Source: Gemmataceae bacterium
GTDB taxonomy: Bacteria; Planctomycetota; Planctomycetia; Gemmatales; Gemmataceae
Reading direction: 5' to 3'
Length of the DNA: 64,000 nt
Assembly (NCBI GenBank): GCA_022842245.1
Contig: JALHPZ010000008.1
Location: forward strand, 148,263-212,262
The position numbers were made by a program, and so were the translations under genes. The notes under the pieces are model-generated. The model did not search any database. It worked only from the letters and a program-made list of their open reading frames with translations, and was not told the DNA's origin. Shown here piece by piece: positions 1 through 8,787 of this stretch (positions are counted from its first letter, which is position 1; the number at the start of each line of letters is the position of its first letter).

Positions 1-935
1 GCCGCGCCGTCGAACTCGTCCACAACGGCACGCTCGGCCACGTCAAGGAAGTCCACGTCTGGACGAACCGCCCCGTGTGGCCGCAAGCCCCGACCGTGAT
101 GAAGCGTTACGAACCGGTCGACGCTCCCGCCTACCTCGACTGGCAATCGTACCTCGGGCCGGCGCCGGAACGGCCCTACGCCCACGGCCCCAACAAGGGC
201 AAGCGCGGCTGCTATCACGATTTCAACTGGCGCGGCTGGTGGACCTTCGGCACCGGCGCCATCGGCGACATGGCCTGCCACACCGCCAACATGGCCTTCA
301 TGGCCTGCAAACTCCAGATGCCCGTGAAGGTCTCCGCGACCGCCACCGACGTCAACGACGAAACCTGCCCCAGCTCCGCCCACGTCGTCCTCGAGTTCCC
401 CGCCCGCGGAGATCTGCCGCCCGTCACCGTCCACTGGTACGAAGGCAAGGGCAAGGACGGCAAGAAACTCCAGCCGCCCGAAGAATGGGTCAAGAAGGCG
501 CTCGCCATCGACACCGACGAGAAGCGCAAGAAAGCCCTCGTCAACAGCGGCAGCATCATCATCGGCGAGAAGGGCTACATCTACTCGCCGAGCGACTACG
601 GCGCGGAAGTGTTCTTCGGCCCCGAAGAAGCGTTCAAGGGGATCAACACCAAGACCCCCGAGAAGTTCAAGGCCTGGAGCGGCGACTTCGACCTGAACAA
701 CAAGAAGGAATGGGTCGAGGCGATCAAGGCCGGCAAGCCGGACCACGCCCTCTCGAACTTCGACTACGCCGGCTATCTTGCCGGGGCGTTCGTGCTTGGC
801 AACGTCGCCATCCGCACCGGTCAGGCGTTCGAATTCAACGCCGAAACGCTCGAGTGCAAGGGGAACAAGGACGCGGCCCAGTACATCAAGTACGAGTACC
901 GCAAGGGTTGGGACATGCTCGAAGAGAAGGCGTAA
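1..935 (+). CDS. Gfo/Idh/MocA family oxidoreductase, C-terminal part (partial)
   Basis: The reading frame is open from the left edge of the window, so the start and the N-terminal Rossmann nucleotide-binding fold lie outside. The visible part begins RAVELVHNGTLGHVKEVHVW, the typical transition into the C-terminal alpha/beta substrate domain of the Gfo/Idh/MocA family, and continues with W-rich segments (NWRGWWTFGTGAIGDMACH) common in planctomycete members. The family uses NAD(P)(H) to oxidise or reduce sugars and related compounds; the substrate cannot be told from this piece. It ends 3 bases before the next ORF, and a strong terminator hairpin follows at once. The family call is firm; the specific reaction is unknown. 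Confidence 0.88.
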   Translation, partial: RAVELVHNGTLGHVKEVHVWTNRPVWPQAPTVMKRYEPVDAPAYLDWQSYLGPAPERPYAHGPNKGKRGCYHDFNWRGWWTFGTGAIGDMACHTANMAFMACKLQMPVKVSATATDVNDETCPSSAHVVLEFPARGDLPPVTVHWYEGKGKDGKKLQPPEEWVKKALAIDTDEKRKKALVNSGSIIIGEKGYIYSPSDYGAEVFFGPEEAFKGINTKTPEKFKAWSGDFDLNNKKEWVEAIKAGKPDHALSNFDYAGYLAGAFVLGNVAIRTGQAFEFNAETLECKGNKDAAQYIKYEYRKGWDMLEEKA

Positions 936-938
936 GCA

Positions 939-2573
939 ATGCGCCGAATCTTCAAGCCCGGGGACATCGTTCCCCGGGCTTTTTTCGTTGGCGTCCTGCT
1001 CGCACCGCTCGCATGCGCCCTGCGGGAGGCGTTCCGCGTTCCCGGCGCGTGGCGCGTCGGATTTGAGATCGACCGGCTCGCGGCGCTCGCGGGCCACAGC
1101 CTCACGCTCGCGCTGCTCGCCATGCTCGTCGCCGTGCCCGTCGGCGGTTGGCTCGGCCTCGTCCTCGAACGGAGCGATCTGCGCGGCCGCCGGCTGTTAG
1201 AGTTCGCCTTGCTCGCGATGCTCTTCGTGCCGCTTGCCGTGCAGGCCGTCGCGTGGCAGGTCGTGCTCGGCTCGTGGCTGCCACCGTTCACGGCGGGGCC
1301 GGGGACGATCGCCTGGCGGCCGTGGAACGAGGGCCTGCTGCCCGCGGCGTGGGTCCACGGCTGGGCGGCGGTGCCGTGGGTTGCGGCGATCGCGATGGCG
1401 AGCCTGCGCGCCGCCGATCCGGCGCTCGAGGATCAGGCCTTGCTCGAAGGCGGCCCGCGGTTCGTCCTGCGCCGCGTCCTCGCGCCGCGGCTCGCGCTTG
1501 CCCTCGCGGCCGGCGGCGGATGGATCGCGGCGCAGACTGCCACCGAAATCGCCGTCACCGACACGATGATGGTGCGCACCTTCGCGGAGGAGACCTACGC
1601 GCGGATCGTCGGCGATCCCGCCGGCGTCGGCGCCGCCGTCGCCGCGACCGTACCGGTGTGGTTGTTGGCGGGCACGGGCGCGACCCTGCTCGCGCGGCGG
1701 ATCGAACGGCGGTTCTGGCCGCCGGAATCGACCACGATCGAACCACGGAGCCTGCCGATCGCCGGTTCGCCTCTCGCTGTTCCTCTCGTCGGTTTCGTCG
1801 TTCTCGTACCGCTCACGGCGCTCGTTTGGAAGGCCGGCCTCTCCGCCGACGGCTGGAGCCTCGCAAACCTCGCCTCGCAATTGCGCCGCACCTTCCTCGT
1901 CTCGGGAACGACCTTCCCGGCGAATCTCCTCGCGGCCCTCGCCACCGGTCTCGCGACGGCGTGGCTCGCGGCGCGCCTGTGCTGGAGCCTGCGCGATCGC
2001 TCCGGCGCGCTCGTCGCGGCCGCCGTGGTCCTCGCCTTCGCCCCCGCGCCGATCGTCGGCCTTGGGCTGAAAGAGTGCATCGACCTGCTGCTCGCACTCG
2101 AAGAAGGGGTATTCGCCGCCATCGGCGTGAAGCCGGGTTTCCCGCCGTTGCGGTCGCTGCTGTACGACCAGCCATCGCCGTTGCCGGGGATGTGGGCGTC
2201 GGCGATCCGGTATTTTCCGGTGGCCGTGGCGATCCTTCTGCCGGCGATCCGGGCGATTCCGAAGGGGTTGTACGAACTGGCAGTGCTCGACGGGGCGGAC
2301 GCGTGGACGATGGTCGGTCGGCCGCAGACGGCGGGCGCGATGGGGCTGGCGGCGGCGGCAGTGGCGGCGCTCGCGCTGGGCGAAGTGGGCGCGGGGAAAC
2401 TGGTGGTGCCGCCGCAGTGGCCCGTGGCGGCGCTGGACTTGTTCAACCAGATGCACTACGGGACGGAGGCCGGCGTCGCCGCGATGGCGCTTGTGCAGGC
2501 CGGCCTCGCGCTCGTCCCGTTCGCGGTGTTCTACTTGCCGATCGGGCCGGGCAGGCTCGCGGCCGGCGGCTGA
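939..2573 (+). CDS. ABC transporter permease, two fused permease modules (FbpB/ThiP-like)
   Basis: A polytopic membrane protein of 544 residues with about a dozen hydrophobic segments arranged as two halves. Each half has an EAA-type loop (around LEDQALLEGGPRFVLRR and LYELAVLDGADAWTMV) that would contact the ATPase. This duplicated layout is that of iron(III) (FbpB) and thiamine (ThiP) importer permeases. No ATPase or binding protein is adjacent, so the substrate is unknown. The ATG at 939 lies only 3 bases after the preceding stop, and a perfect terminator hairpin lies within its first 16 codons. No good alternative start follows before the first membrane helix, so the start is kept here but is less certain than the family. 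Confidence 0.8.
   Translation: MRRIFKPGDIVPRAFFVGVLLAPLACALREAFRVPGAWRVGFEIDRLAALAGHSLTLALLAMLVAVPVGGWLGLVLERSDLRGRRLLEFALLAMLFVPLAVQAVAWQVVLGSWLPPFTAGPGTIAWRPWNEGLLPAAWVHGWAAVPWVAAIAMASLRAADPALEDQALLEGGPRFVLRRVLAPRLALALAAGGGWIAAQTATEIAVTDTMMVRTFAEETYARIVGDPAGVGAAVAATVPVWLLAGTGATLLARRIERRFWPPESTTIEPRSLPIAGSPLAVPLVGFVVLVPLTALVWKAGLSADGWSLANLASQLRRTFLVSGTTFPANLLAALATGLATAWLAARLCWSLRDRSGALVAAAVVLAFAPAPIVGLGLKECIDLLLALEEGVFAAIGVKPGFPPLRSLLYDQPSPLPGMWASAIRYFPVAVAILLPAIRAIPKGLYELAVLDGADAWTMVGRPQTAGAMGLAAAAVAALALGEVGAGKLVVPPQWPVAALDLFNQMHYGTEAGVAAMALVQAGLALVPFAVFYLPIGPGRLAAGG
954..985 (+). terminator. Rho-independent terminator overlapping the permease 5' end
   Basis: A perfect 11-bp stem (AAGCCCGGGGA / TCCCCGGGCTT) with a 6-base loop (CATCGT) runs straight into six T residues. 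It suits termination of the upstream oxidoreductase gene. It lies inside the first codons of the downstream permease ORF, so it could also act as an attenuator of that gene. Confidence 0.85.
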
Positions 2574-2818
2574 ACGCCCGCCGCCGGTTGAACCTGGGGA
2601 TCGGTCGTCGGCTTCGTCTTGAGCTTGTCGATGGTTTCGCCGGCCTTGTTCACGCCTTCCTGGAGGTCGGTGCCGACCTTGTTCCGGTCCACGCCGATGT
2701 TCACGTTCGTTTTGCCATCGGTTCCCGTGGACATGTTGAACGTGTACCAGCCGCGGAAGTAGCCGACGGTGAAGAACACGACGATGATGAGGCCGAGCAG
2801 GGCCAAGAGGTTGCGCAT
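2531..2818 (-). CDS. Small single-pass membrane protein, unknown function
   Basis: A 95-residue protein with one N-terminal hydrophobic helix (NLLALLGLIIVVFFTVGYF, residues 2-20) followed by a polar, Lys/Asp/Thr-rich part and a Pro/Ala-rich tail. The layout suggests a short tail outside the membrane (or a signal anchor). It runs convergently into the permease gene and overlaps its last 43 bases. I do not recognise a family. The hydrophobic start followed by clean charged sequence makes it more credible than the overlapping plus-strand frames. Confidence 0.6.
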   Translation of the reverse strand: MRNLLALLGLIIVVFFTVGYFRGWYTFNMSTGTDGKTNVNIGVDRNKVGTDLQEGVNKAGETIDKLKTKPTTDPQVQPAAGVQPPAASLPGPIGK

Positions 2819-2944
2819 GGGTGAATCCTCCTGCGTGTGACGAAATCCGTCCCCGTACTGTGCCGTGCCGGGCGTTCCGCGCCAAGGTCAACTCGCGCGG
2901 TTCGCGCTTGTCCCGCGCCGGGCCGCCGGTTAGGATCGAAGAAC

Positions 2945-4348
2945 ATGTCTCGGAGCTTCAACATGGCTCGCAAGGAACGCCCGCGGCTTTCGCTCCAATC
3001 CCAGCGCCGAGTCTTCGGCGGGTCGATCCTCGCGGTGGCGCTCGCGGTGGGCTACTGGCAGTTCCTGTCCGACGGTCTGCCGGTCTGGTGGGGGCCAAGC
3101 GCCTCCGCCGCCGAAAAGGCCGCCGGCCGCGAACTCTTCGAACACGAATGGGCCGCCAACGATCCGCTCGCCCACGGAGATGGTCTCGGACCGGTCTTTA
3201 ACGCCAAGTCCTGTGTCTTCTGCCACTTTCAGGGCGGCGTCGGCGGCGGGGGCGAAGTCGGTCACAACGCCACCCACTTCGAAATTTTACCCCGGCCGGG
3301 AATGTCCGATTACAAGACCGGCGTCCTCCACGATTTCGCCGTGACTTCCAGCGACAAGGAATCGATCAAGCTCCTGCAACTCCAGCACCCGACGGTGAAG
3401 TTCCCGCCGCCGCCCCCACCGCCTCCGCCGCCCCCGGGCCACTGCGGCTACGTCCCCGGTCCGCCGCCACCGCCGCCCCCCTTCGACCCCGTGCGCACCC
3501 ACGACGTGCAGTCGACCGCGCTCTTCGGCATCGGCTGGATCGACCGGATCTCCGAGAAAGCGATCCGCGCCAACCACCGCGACCGCAGCGCGTCCAACAT
3601 GCTCCGCGAAATGAAGTTGGACTTCGATCACGTACCCGTCGGCCGCATCCCCGTCACCGACGACGGGCGCATCGGCCGGTTCGGCTGGAAGGGCAACGTG
3701 GCCTCGCTGCGCGATTTCGTCGCCGGGGCCTGCGCGAACGAACTGGGCCTCGGCACGTCTTACACCAAGCAGGCGAAGCCGCTCCACAAGCCGGACGCCG
3801 CCGACGCGCCGCCCGACCTGGATAAGACGCAATTCCGCAACCTCCTCGCGTTCGTGGATACGCTGCCCAAGCCGATCGAAATGTCCACGACGGAATCGGA
3901 GCACGGCAAGCAACTGTTCCGCGAGATCGGCTGCGCGAAGTGCCATGTGCCGGACCTTGGCGGCGTGAAGGGCGTGTATTCGGATTTTCTGCTCTACTCG
4001 CTGGAGGATCCCAGTCCGAGCGGAACCTTCGACCGCTACGGCCCGGAACCGCCGGCGGAGTTCGCGAGGCCGAGCCACGTCGCCGAACCGCAGCAATGGA
4101 AGACGCCGCCGCTCTGGGGCGTGGCCGACTCCGCGCCGTACCTGCACGACGGCAGCGCCCCGACGCTCGCCGCCGCCATCGCTGCACACATGGGCGACGC
4201 GAAAGGGGTGACCGCGAAATACCAGAAGCTCGCGCCCGCCGACCAGACGGCCGTGGTGAGATTCCTCGAATCGCTGAAAGCGCCGCCGGACGCGATCCCG
4301 GTGCCGACCAAGTCCCGGACGAAGGGTCAGCGTTTGGCGCAGAAGTGA
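2945..4348 (+). CDS. Di-heme cytochrome c oxidoreductase (DHOR-like, c-type)
   Basis: A secreted or membrane-anchored di-heme c-type cytochrome. It has an N-terminal hydrophobic segment (VFGGSILAVALAVGYWQF) and two CxxCH haem-binding motifs, CVFCH in the N-terminal third and CAKCH in the C-terminal third. The C-terminal text (KTPPLWGVADSAPYLHDG) is characteristic of the di-heme oxidoreductase/cytochrome-peroxidase-like family. A proline-rich insert (two runs, 11 and 7 prolines, around a CGYVPG core) interrupts the region between the haem sites at about residue 152-180. I chose the ATG at 2945; 2963 is also possible, and the longer frame upstream looks non-coding. It overlaps the next, convergent gene by 22 bases. 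Confidence 0.8.
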   Translation: MSRSFNMARKERPRLSLQSQRRVFGGSILAVALAVGYWQFLSDGLPVWWGPSASAAEKAAGRELFEHEWAANDPLAHGDGLGPVFNAKSCVFCHFQGGVGGGGEVGHNATHFEILPRPGMSDYKTGVLHDFAVTSSDKESIKLLQLQHPTVKFPPPPPPPPPPPGHCGYVPGPPPPPPPFDPVRTHDVQSTALFGIGWIDRISEKAIRANHRDRSASNMLREMKLDFDHVPVGRIPVTDDGRIGRFGWKGNVASLRDFVAGACANELGLGTSYTKQAKPLHKPDAADAPPDLDKTQFRNLLAFVDTLPKPIEMSTTESEHGKQLFREIGCAKCHVPDLGGVKGVYSDFLLYSLEDPSPSGTFDRYGPEPPAEFARPSHVAEPQQWKTPPLWGVADSAPYLHDGSAPTLAAAIAAHMGDAKGVTAKYQKLAPADQTAVVRFLESLKAPPDAIPVPTKSRTKGQRLAQK

Positions 4349-5130
4349 GTGCGGAACGCGCGGATCGTGGCCTCGGCCGCGCCGCGCGAATCGGGGTGCG
4401 GGAACGCCTCGGCGGAGACGAACCCGGCGTAACCGATCTCGTTCAACACGCGCCCGATCGGCGCGAAGTCGGTGTGGCCGTACCCCGCCGGGCGGCGGTT
4501 CGAGTCCGCGAGGTGGACGTGCCCGATGTGCGGCCCGGCGGCGCGCAGGGCGTCCGCCAGGTTCGTCTCCTCGATGTTCATGTGGAACAGGTCGGCGAGC
4601 AGTTTGAGCGATTCGCTCTTCACCATTTCCAGCAGTCGAACGCCGTCTTCCAGCCGCGTCGCGAAGTTCGTCTCGTACCGGTTGAGCGGTTCATAGAGCA
4701 GCGGCCGGTCAGCAAGGGTGCGCAACGATTCAATGAGATTCGCCATTCCCGTTTCGCGGTCCATTCCGTCGCCCCAGCGGCCCTGCATCGAACCGATGAT
4801 GGCGGAGGCGCCGAATGCCGCGCCGTAGTCGATCATCGACTTCACGAAGTCGACCGCCTTGCGGCGTTCCCCCGCGGAGGTGTTCGAGAGCGTCAGCTTG
4901 TGCCGTACCCAGCCCGCCCCCGTTCCGACGGCGGCGAGCATGAGACCGTGATCGTTGAGGATTGTTCGCAACTCGTTCTCCGGCACCGCATCCGGGCCGG
5001 GGGCGAACAGTTCGATCGCATCGAAGCCGAGTTCCTTCGCCGTCCGGCACGCGCCCGGCAGGTCGTCGTGGAACACGAACGGCCCCGACTTCGCTTCGGG
5101 TACGAGGCTGACGGTGACGGCGGATTTCAT
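4327..5130 (-). CDS. Sugar phosphate isomerase/epimerase (AP-endonuclease-2-like TIM barrel)
   Basis: A 267-residue TIM-barrel protein of the xylose-isomerase-like/AP endonuclease 2 fold. The fold shows as successive strand motifs: GFDAIELFAP, LLYEPLNRYET, LKLLADLFHMNIEE, IGHVHLADSNR and FVSAEAFPHP, with the E/D/H residues that bind a divalent metal. Such proteins act on sugars and sugar phosphates; the substrate is unknown. The ATG at 5130 gives MKSAVTVSLVPEA; a second ATG 12 bases upstream (5142) is possible. An alcohol-dehydrogenase-like gene lies upstream on the same strand, consistent with a small carbohydrate-oxidation cluster, but a hairpin of about 70 bases separates them. Confidence 0.82.
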   Translation of the reverse strand: MKSAVTVSLVPEAKSGPFVFHDDLPGACRTAKELGFDAIELFAPGPDAVPENELRTILNDHGLMLAAVGTGAGWVRHKLTLSNTSAGERRKAVDFVKSMIDYGAAFGASAIIGSMQGRWGDGMDRETGMANLIESLRTLADRPLLYEPLNRYETNFATRLEDGVRLLEMVKSESLKLLADLFHMNIEETNLADALRAAGPHIGHVHLADSNRRPAGYGHTDFAPIGRVLNEIGYAGFVSAEAFPHPDSRGAAEATIRAFRTHFCAKR

Positions 5131-5154
5131 TCTTTGACTCATAGATTGAGTTTT

Positions 5155-5225
5155 GCATTTTTCATTCCTCATTTTGCCTTGATCCGAACATGTATGGACC
5201 ATTGCAAAATGAGGAATGCAAAATG
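5155..5225. repeat. Imperfect palindrome between two minus-strand genes
   Basis: Two 22-23-base arms (5155-5177 and 5204-5225, core TTCATTCCTCATTTTGC) are reverse complements with about one mismatch and are separated by 26 bases. The A/T-rich arms stand out from the G+C-rich surroundings. It could form a hairpin acting as a terminator, or be a copy of a dispersed palindromic repeat. Confidence 0.7.
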
Positions 5226-5231
5226 ACAGAT

Positions 5232-6251
5232 TCACTCGATCTCCACGACGGCCTTGATGACGCCCGTCTCCGGTTTCATCCATTTCGGGAACAACTCGAT
5301 CATCTCGTCGAACCCGGCATGGTGCGTGATCCACGGCTTCGTATCAATCATTCCGTCTTCGATCTGTCGGATGATCTGCGTGAACTCCGCCGTCAGGGCA
5401 TTCCGGCTGGCGAGGAAACTCATCTCGCGCCGGTGCATGAGCGGCTGCGTGAAGGCGATCTCCTGGTTCGTGATGCCGACGAAGACCAGCTTGCCGGCGA
5501 AGGCGACGAAGTTCATCGCGTTCACCATCGACTTGTTGCTGCCGGTTGCGTCGATGACCACATCGGCCCAGTTGCCGGCGGTCAGGTCCTCGATGCGCTT
5601 CAACTCCGTGCCGTCGGCGCGGACGGTATGTTCGATTCCCATCCGTTCCCGGCAGAAGGCCAATCGCTGTTCGTTGATGTCGAGCACGATCGTCCGGGCA
5701 CCGGAGAGTTTGGCGAAGACGATGGCGCTCAGGCCGATGGGGCCGGCGCCGATGACGAGGATCGTCTCGCTCGGCTTCGGGGCGGCGCGGTTGACGGCGT
5801 GGCAGCCGATGCCGAGCGTCTCGACGAGGGCGAGTTGGTCGTAGGTGAGCTTCGAGCTGACGTGCAGTTTGCGGGCGGGGATGGTGAAGAGCCGTTGCAG
5901 GCCGCCGTCGCAATGCACGCCGAGTGTCTGGTGGTGCATGCAGCAGTTCGTGTAGCCGCGCACGCAGGAATAGCATTTCTGGCAGTTGATGTACGGCTCG
6001 ATGCTGCAGCGGTCGCCGGGCTTCACATTCGCCACACCGGGGCCGACGGCGACGACTTCCACGCCGAGTTCGTGGCCGGGGATGCGCGGGTAACTGAAGA
6101 ACGGCATCTTGCCGAGGTAGCCGGAAAAGTCGGTGCCACAGATGCCGACGCGGTGAATGCGCACGACGGCGTCGCCGGGGCCGGGTGCGGAGGGTTCCGG
6201 CACGTCGATAACTCGGAACGCTTCGGGCTTTTCCAGTTGGATGGCTTTCAT
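5232..6251 (-). CDS. Zinc-dependent alcohol dehydrogenase (MDR superfamily)
   Basis: A 339-residue medium-chain dehydrogenase. The catalytic-zinc region (VGICGTDFSGY...PRIPGHELG) and the structural-zinc cysteines (CQKCYSCVRGYTNC) are both present. The nucleotide-binding motif is GAGPIGLSAI followed by acidic D in VLDINEQR, which suggests NAD+ preference. Such enzymes oxidise polyols or sugar alcohols (sorbitol, idonate, threonine-type). Together with the neighbouring sugar isomerase this points to carbohydrate catabolism, but the substrate is not determined. The ATG at 6251 gives the standard family start MKAIQLEKPEAF. Confidence 0.9.
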   Translation of the reverse strand: MKAIQLEKPEAFRVIDVPEPSAPGPGDAVVRIHRVGICGTDFSGYLGKMPFFSYPRIPGHELGVEVVAVGPGVANVKPGDRCSIEPYINCQKCYSCVRGYTNCCMHHQTLGVHCDGGLQRLFTIPARKLHVSSKLTYDQLALVETLGIGCHAVNRAAPKPSETILVIGAGPIGLSAIVFAKLSGARTIVLDINEQRLAFCRERMGIEHTVRADGTELKRIEDLTAGNWADVVIDATGSNKSMVNAMNFVAFAGKLVFVGITNQEIAFTQPLMHRREMSFLASRNALTAEFTQIIRQIEDGMIDTKPWITHHAGFDEMIELFPKWMKPETGVIKAVVEIE

Positions 6252-6374
6252 GGTGGGACTTTATGGTTGGTGGCGACGGCGGCCAGAATCCGCCTACCAT
6301 GATTGGCATGTTCACCAGTCAGTCTTCCTGCGCTGGTCTGTCCGGCGTGCCACCAATTCGAGGATGATGAACCG

Positions 6375-7022
6375 ATGCCCGTTCCGAATGCCGAAGACGT
6401 GATGGCGCAACTCCGCTGGCGATACGCCTGCAAGAAATTCGATCCTTCAAAACGAATCGACCCGGAGACCTGGACCCGGCTCGAAGATTCGTTGGTTCTT
6501 ACTCCATCGTCCTACGGCCTTCAGCCCTGGAAGTTCTTCAACGTCGTCGATCCGGCGACGCGCGAGAAACTCCTGCCGTTCACTTGGGGCCAGAAGCAGG
6601 TCGTGGACGCATCCCATCTGGTGGTGTTTGCCGTCAAGGCGAACGTCGGTCCGGCCGACGCTGAGAAACTCGTCGCACACAGCGCGTCGACCCGGGGCAT
6701 CCCCGCCGCGGCGCTGGAGGGATACAAGAACATGATGATCGGCTCGCTGACGCGATCGACGCCGGAACAGGTGCGCGAGTGGATGTCGCGCCAGTTGTTC
6801 ATCGCGCTGGGCGTCTTCCTCAGTACGGCGGCGATGCTGGGTGTCGACGCTTGCCCGATGGAAGGGTTTCAACCCGACAAATATGACGATATCCTCGGTT
6901 TGCCGCCGAAGGGGTATCACAGCGTGGTGCTCGCAACGGTCGGCTATCGTGCCGCCGACGATGCCTACGCAGGCCTTGCCAAAGTTCGTTATCCGAAGGC
7001 CGAACTGATCGAGGCCATTTGA
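6375..7022 (+). CDS. NAD(P)H-dependent nitroreductase family protein
   Basis: A 215-residue FMN-dependent nitroreductase-fold protein. The N-terminal LRWRYACKKFDPSKRI is the FMN-contacting motif of the NfsB/YfkO-type family. TPSSYGLQPWKFFNV and the C-terminal FQPDKYDDILGLPPKGYHSVVLATVGYR are further family signatures. Likely a cytosolic flavoenzyme reducing quinones, nitro compounds or aldehydes. The start at 6375 is preferred over the longer frame from 6303 because it has an AGGATGATG-type ribosome site and matches the family N-terminus. Its stop overlaps the next start by one base (TGATG), indicating translational coupling with the following dehydrogenase. Confidence 0.9.
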   Translation: MPVPNAEDVMAQLRWRYACKKFDPSKRIDPETWTRLEDSLVLTPSSYGLQPWKFFNVVDPATREKLLPFTWGQKQVVDASHLVVFAVKANVGPADAEKLVAHSASTRGIPAAALEGYKNMMIGSLTRSTPEQVREWMSRQLFIALGVFLSTAAMLGVDACPMEGFQPDKYDDILGLPPKGYHSVVLATVGYRAADDAYAGLAKVRYPKAELIEAI

Positions 7023-8038
7023 TGCGCTGTTACGAGTACGCAAAGGATGGCGACGCCTATCGAATCGTGCCGACGACGCGGCCGGATCCGATACCGGGGC
7101 CGGGACATGCCGTGGTGCGTGTGCGTGCGGCCTCGCTCAATTATCGGGATCTCATTCAGTTGAAGAATCTCGCCGGTCGCGATGTCGCGGGTCGGATTCC
7201 GCTCTCGGATGGCTCGGGCGAGATAGTCGCCGTCGGTGCGGGCGTGACGAACGTGACCGTTGGCGACCGGGTGATGCCGAACTTCTTCACGGGCTGGACC
7301 GCGGGCCGGTTCGCGATGGCGCATCACGCCACGGCGCTCGGTGGGCCGGGCTGCGATGGCATGCTCGCGGAACTCGTCGCGGTGCCGGCCGATGCGCTGG
7401 TGCCGATTCCCGAACATCTCTCGTACGAAGAAGCCGCGACGCTCCCGTGCGCAGGCGTGACGGCGTGGCAGTCGCTTGTCGTCCGCGGACAGTTGAAGCC
7501 TGGCGAGTCGATCCTCGTCCTCGGTACGGGTGGCGTCTCCGTCTTCGCGCTCCAGATCGGCGTCGCGATGGGTTGCCCCGTGTATGTGACCTCCGGCAGT
7601 GAAGCGAAACTCGAAAGGGCGACGAGACTCGGCGCGGCGCATACGGTCAATTACCGAACCTGCCCCGATTGGGATAAGGAGATCCTCCGCTTAACGGCGA
7701 AACGCGGCGTCGACCACGTCGTCGAGGTTGGCGGCGGTGGCACGCTGGCGAAGTCGCTCGCATCGGTCGCGACCGGGGGGCAAGTTGCGTTGGTTGGCGT
7801 ATTGACCGGCTTCGGGCCTCCCACGGAAAGCCTTTTTCCCGCGATTGCCAAGAATGCCACGCTCTCCGGCATTTATGTCGGCTCGCGCGAGCACTTCCTC
7901 GGGCTGGCGGCATTCATCGAGCGATTTCGAATCCGCCCGGCGATCGACCGTGTCGTCCCGTTCGACTCGGCATCCTCCGCATTCGATCATCTGGAAGCGG
8001 CGGGGCATTTCGGGAAAATTGTCGTCGCGATTTCCTGA
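7022..8038 (+). CDS. NAD(P)-dependent zinc-free alcohol dehydrogenase / quinone oxidoreductase (MDR)
   Basis: A 338-residue MDR protein lacking the zinc-ligand cysteines and so closest to quinone-oxidoreductase-type members. The N-terminal half has the motif AASLNYRDLIQLKN and DGSGEIVAVG. The cofactor domain has LVLGTGGVSVFALQIG. It starts directly at the stop of the nitroreductase gene (shared A), so the two are probably one operon. The pair could handle reactive carbonyls or quinones, but this is inference. The substrate is unknown. Confidence 0.88.
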   Translation: MRCYEYAKDGDAYRIVPTTRPDPIPGPGHAVVRVRAASLNYRDLIQLKNLAGRDVAGRIPLSDGSGEIVAVGAGVTNVTVGDRVMPNFFTGWTAGRFAMAHHATALGGPGCDGMLAELVAVPADALVPIPEHLSYEEAATLPCAGVTAWQSLVVRGQLKPGESILVLGTGGVSVFALQIGVAMGCPVYVTSGSEAKLERATRLGAAHTVNYRTCPDWDKEILRLTAKRGVDHVVEVGGGGTLAKSLASVATGGQVALVGVLTGFGPPTESLFPAIAKNATLSGIYVGSREHFLGLAAFIERFRIRPAIDRVVPFDSASSAFDHLEAAGHFGKIVVAIS

Positions 8039-8152
8039 GCGTGTAGTCGTGTCCCCCGTTGGACTTTCCGCCTAGAATGGCCGACATACCATCGCGGACG
8101 GGATTGTCCGTGTTAGATGGCCACACCAGGACGGTATCGACTAGGGACACGC

Positions 8153-8758
8153 ATGGCCGAGCCGCCGTTAACGCGCGCGACGCTGCTCGCCCGAATCCGG
8201 GACGGTCGGGACGAGGAGGCCTGGCGGGAGTTCCTGCACCTCTACGGGCCGGTCGTGTACGGCTTCGCCCGGAATCGCGGCCTGCAGGACGCCGACGCGG
8301 CGGACCTGATGCAGGAAGTGCTCCGCAGCGTGGCCCGCAACGCCAACAAGATGGAGTACGACCCGAAACGAGGGACATTCCGCGGCTGGCTCTACACCGT
8401 CACGCGGAACAAGGTTTACAATTTTTTGAACGGTCAACGGAATCGCCCTAAGGCGGTCGGTGACTCGGCCGCCCAGGACCGCCTCGATAGCATCCCCGAC
8501 CGCAACGGCGAACCGGACGACTGGGAATTGGAATATCGCCGGCAACTCTCCGCAAAGGCGATGGACCGGGTGAAGAGTGAATTTCAAGACTCGACGTGGA
8601 AGGCGTTTTGGGGCACGGCCGTGGACGGCCGCAGTCCGCAGGAAGTGGGTTCGGAGTTGAAAATGTCGACCGGGGCGGTGTATGTGGCCAAGAGCCGCGT
8701 CATCGCCCGCCTGCGGGACGAAGTGCAGAAACTCGAAGCCGAGGCCGAGCAGTGGTGA
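8153..8758 (+). CDS. ECF-type RNA polymerase sigma factor
   Basis: Sigma-70 family protein of the ECF type. Region 2 is visible as EEAWREFLHLYGPVVYGFARNRGLQDADAADLMQEVL and continues into FRGWLYTVTRNKVYNFL. Region 4 is visible as WKAFWGTAVDGRSPQEVGSELKMSTGAVYVAKSRVIARLRDEV. It would direct RNA polymerase to a private promoter set. The gene lies 29 bases upstream of a kinase with an N-terminal zinc-binding anti-sigma-like motif, a planctomycete pairing that suggests the kinase protein holds or releases this sigma factor. I chose the ATG at 8153 (MAEPPLTRATLL); the in-frame ATG at 8117 would add 12 residues. Confidence 0.9.
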   Translation: MAEPPLTRATLLARIRDGRDEEAWREFLHLYGPVVYGFARNRGLQDADAADLMQEVLRSVARNANKMEYDPKRGTFRGWLYTVTRNKVYNFLNGQRNRPKAVGDSAAQDRLDSIPDRNGEPDDWELEYRRQLSAKAMDRVKSEFQDSTWKAFWGTAVDGRSPQEVGSELKMSTGAVYVAKSRVIARLRDEVQKLEAEAEQW

Positions 8759-8787
8759 GGATCGCCGCCGCCGCGCCGCCGGAGTGA

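Noticed and set aside
1197..2891. 564-residue minus-strand ORF opposite the permease
   Set aside because: Low-complexity Arg/Gly/His-rich translation lying opposite a clear membrane protein gene; typical antisense shadow in G+C-rich DNA.
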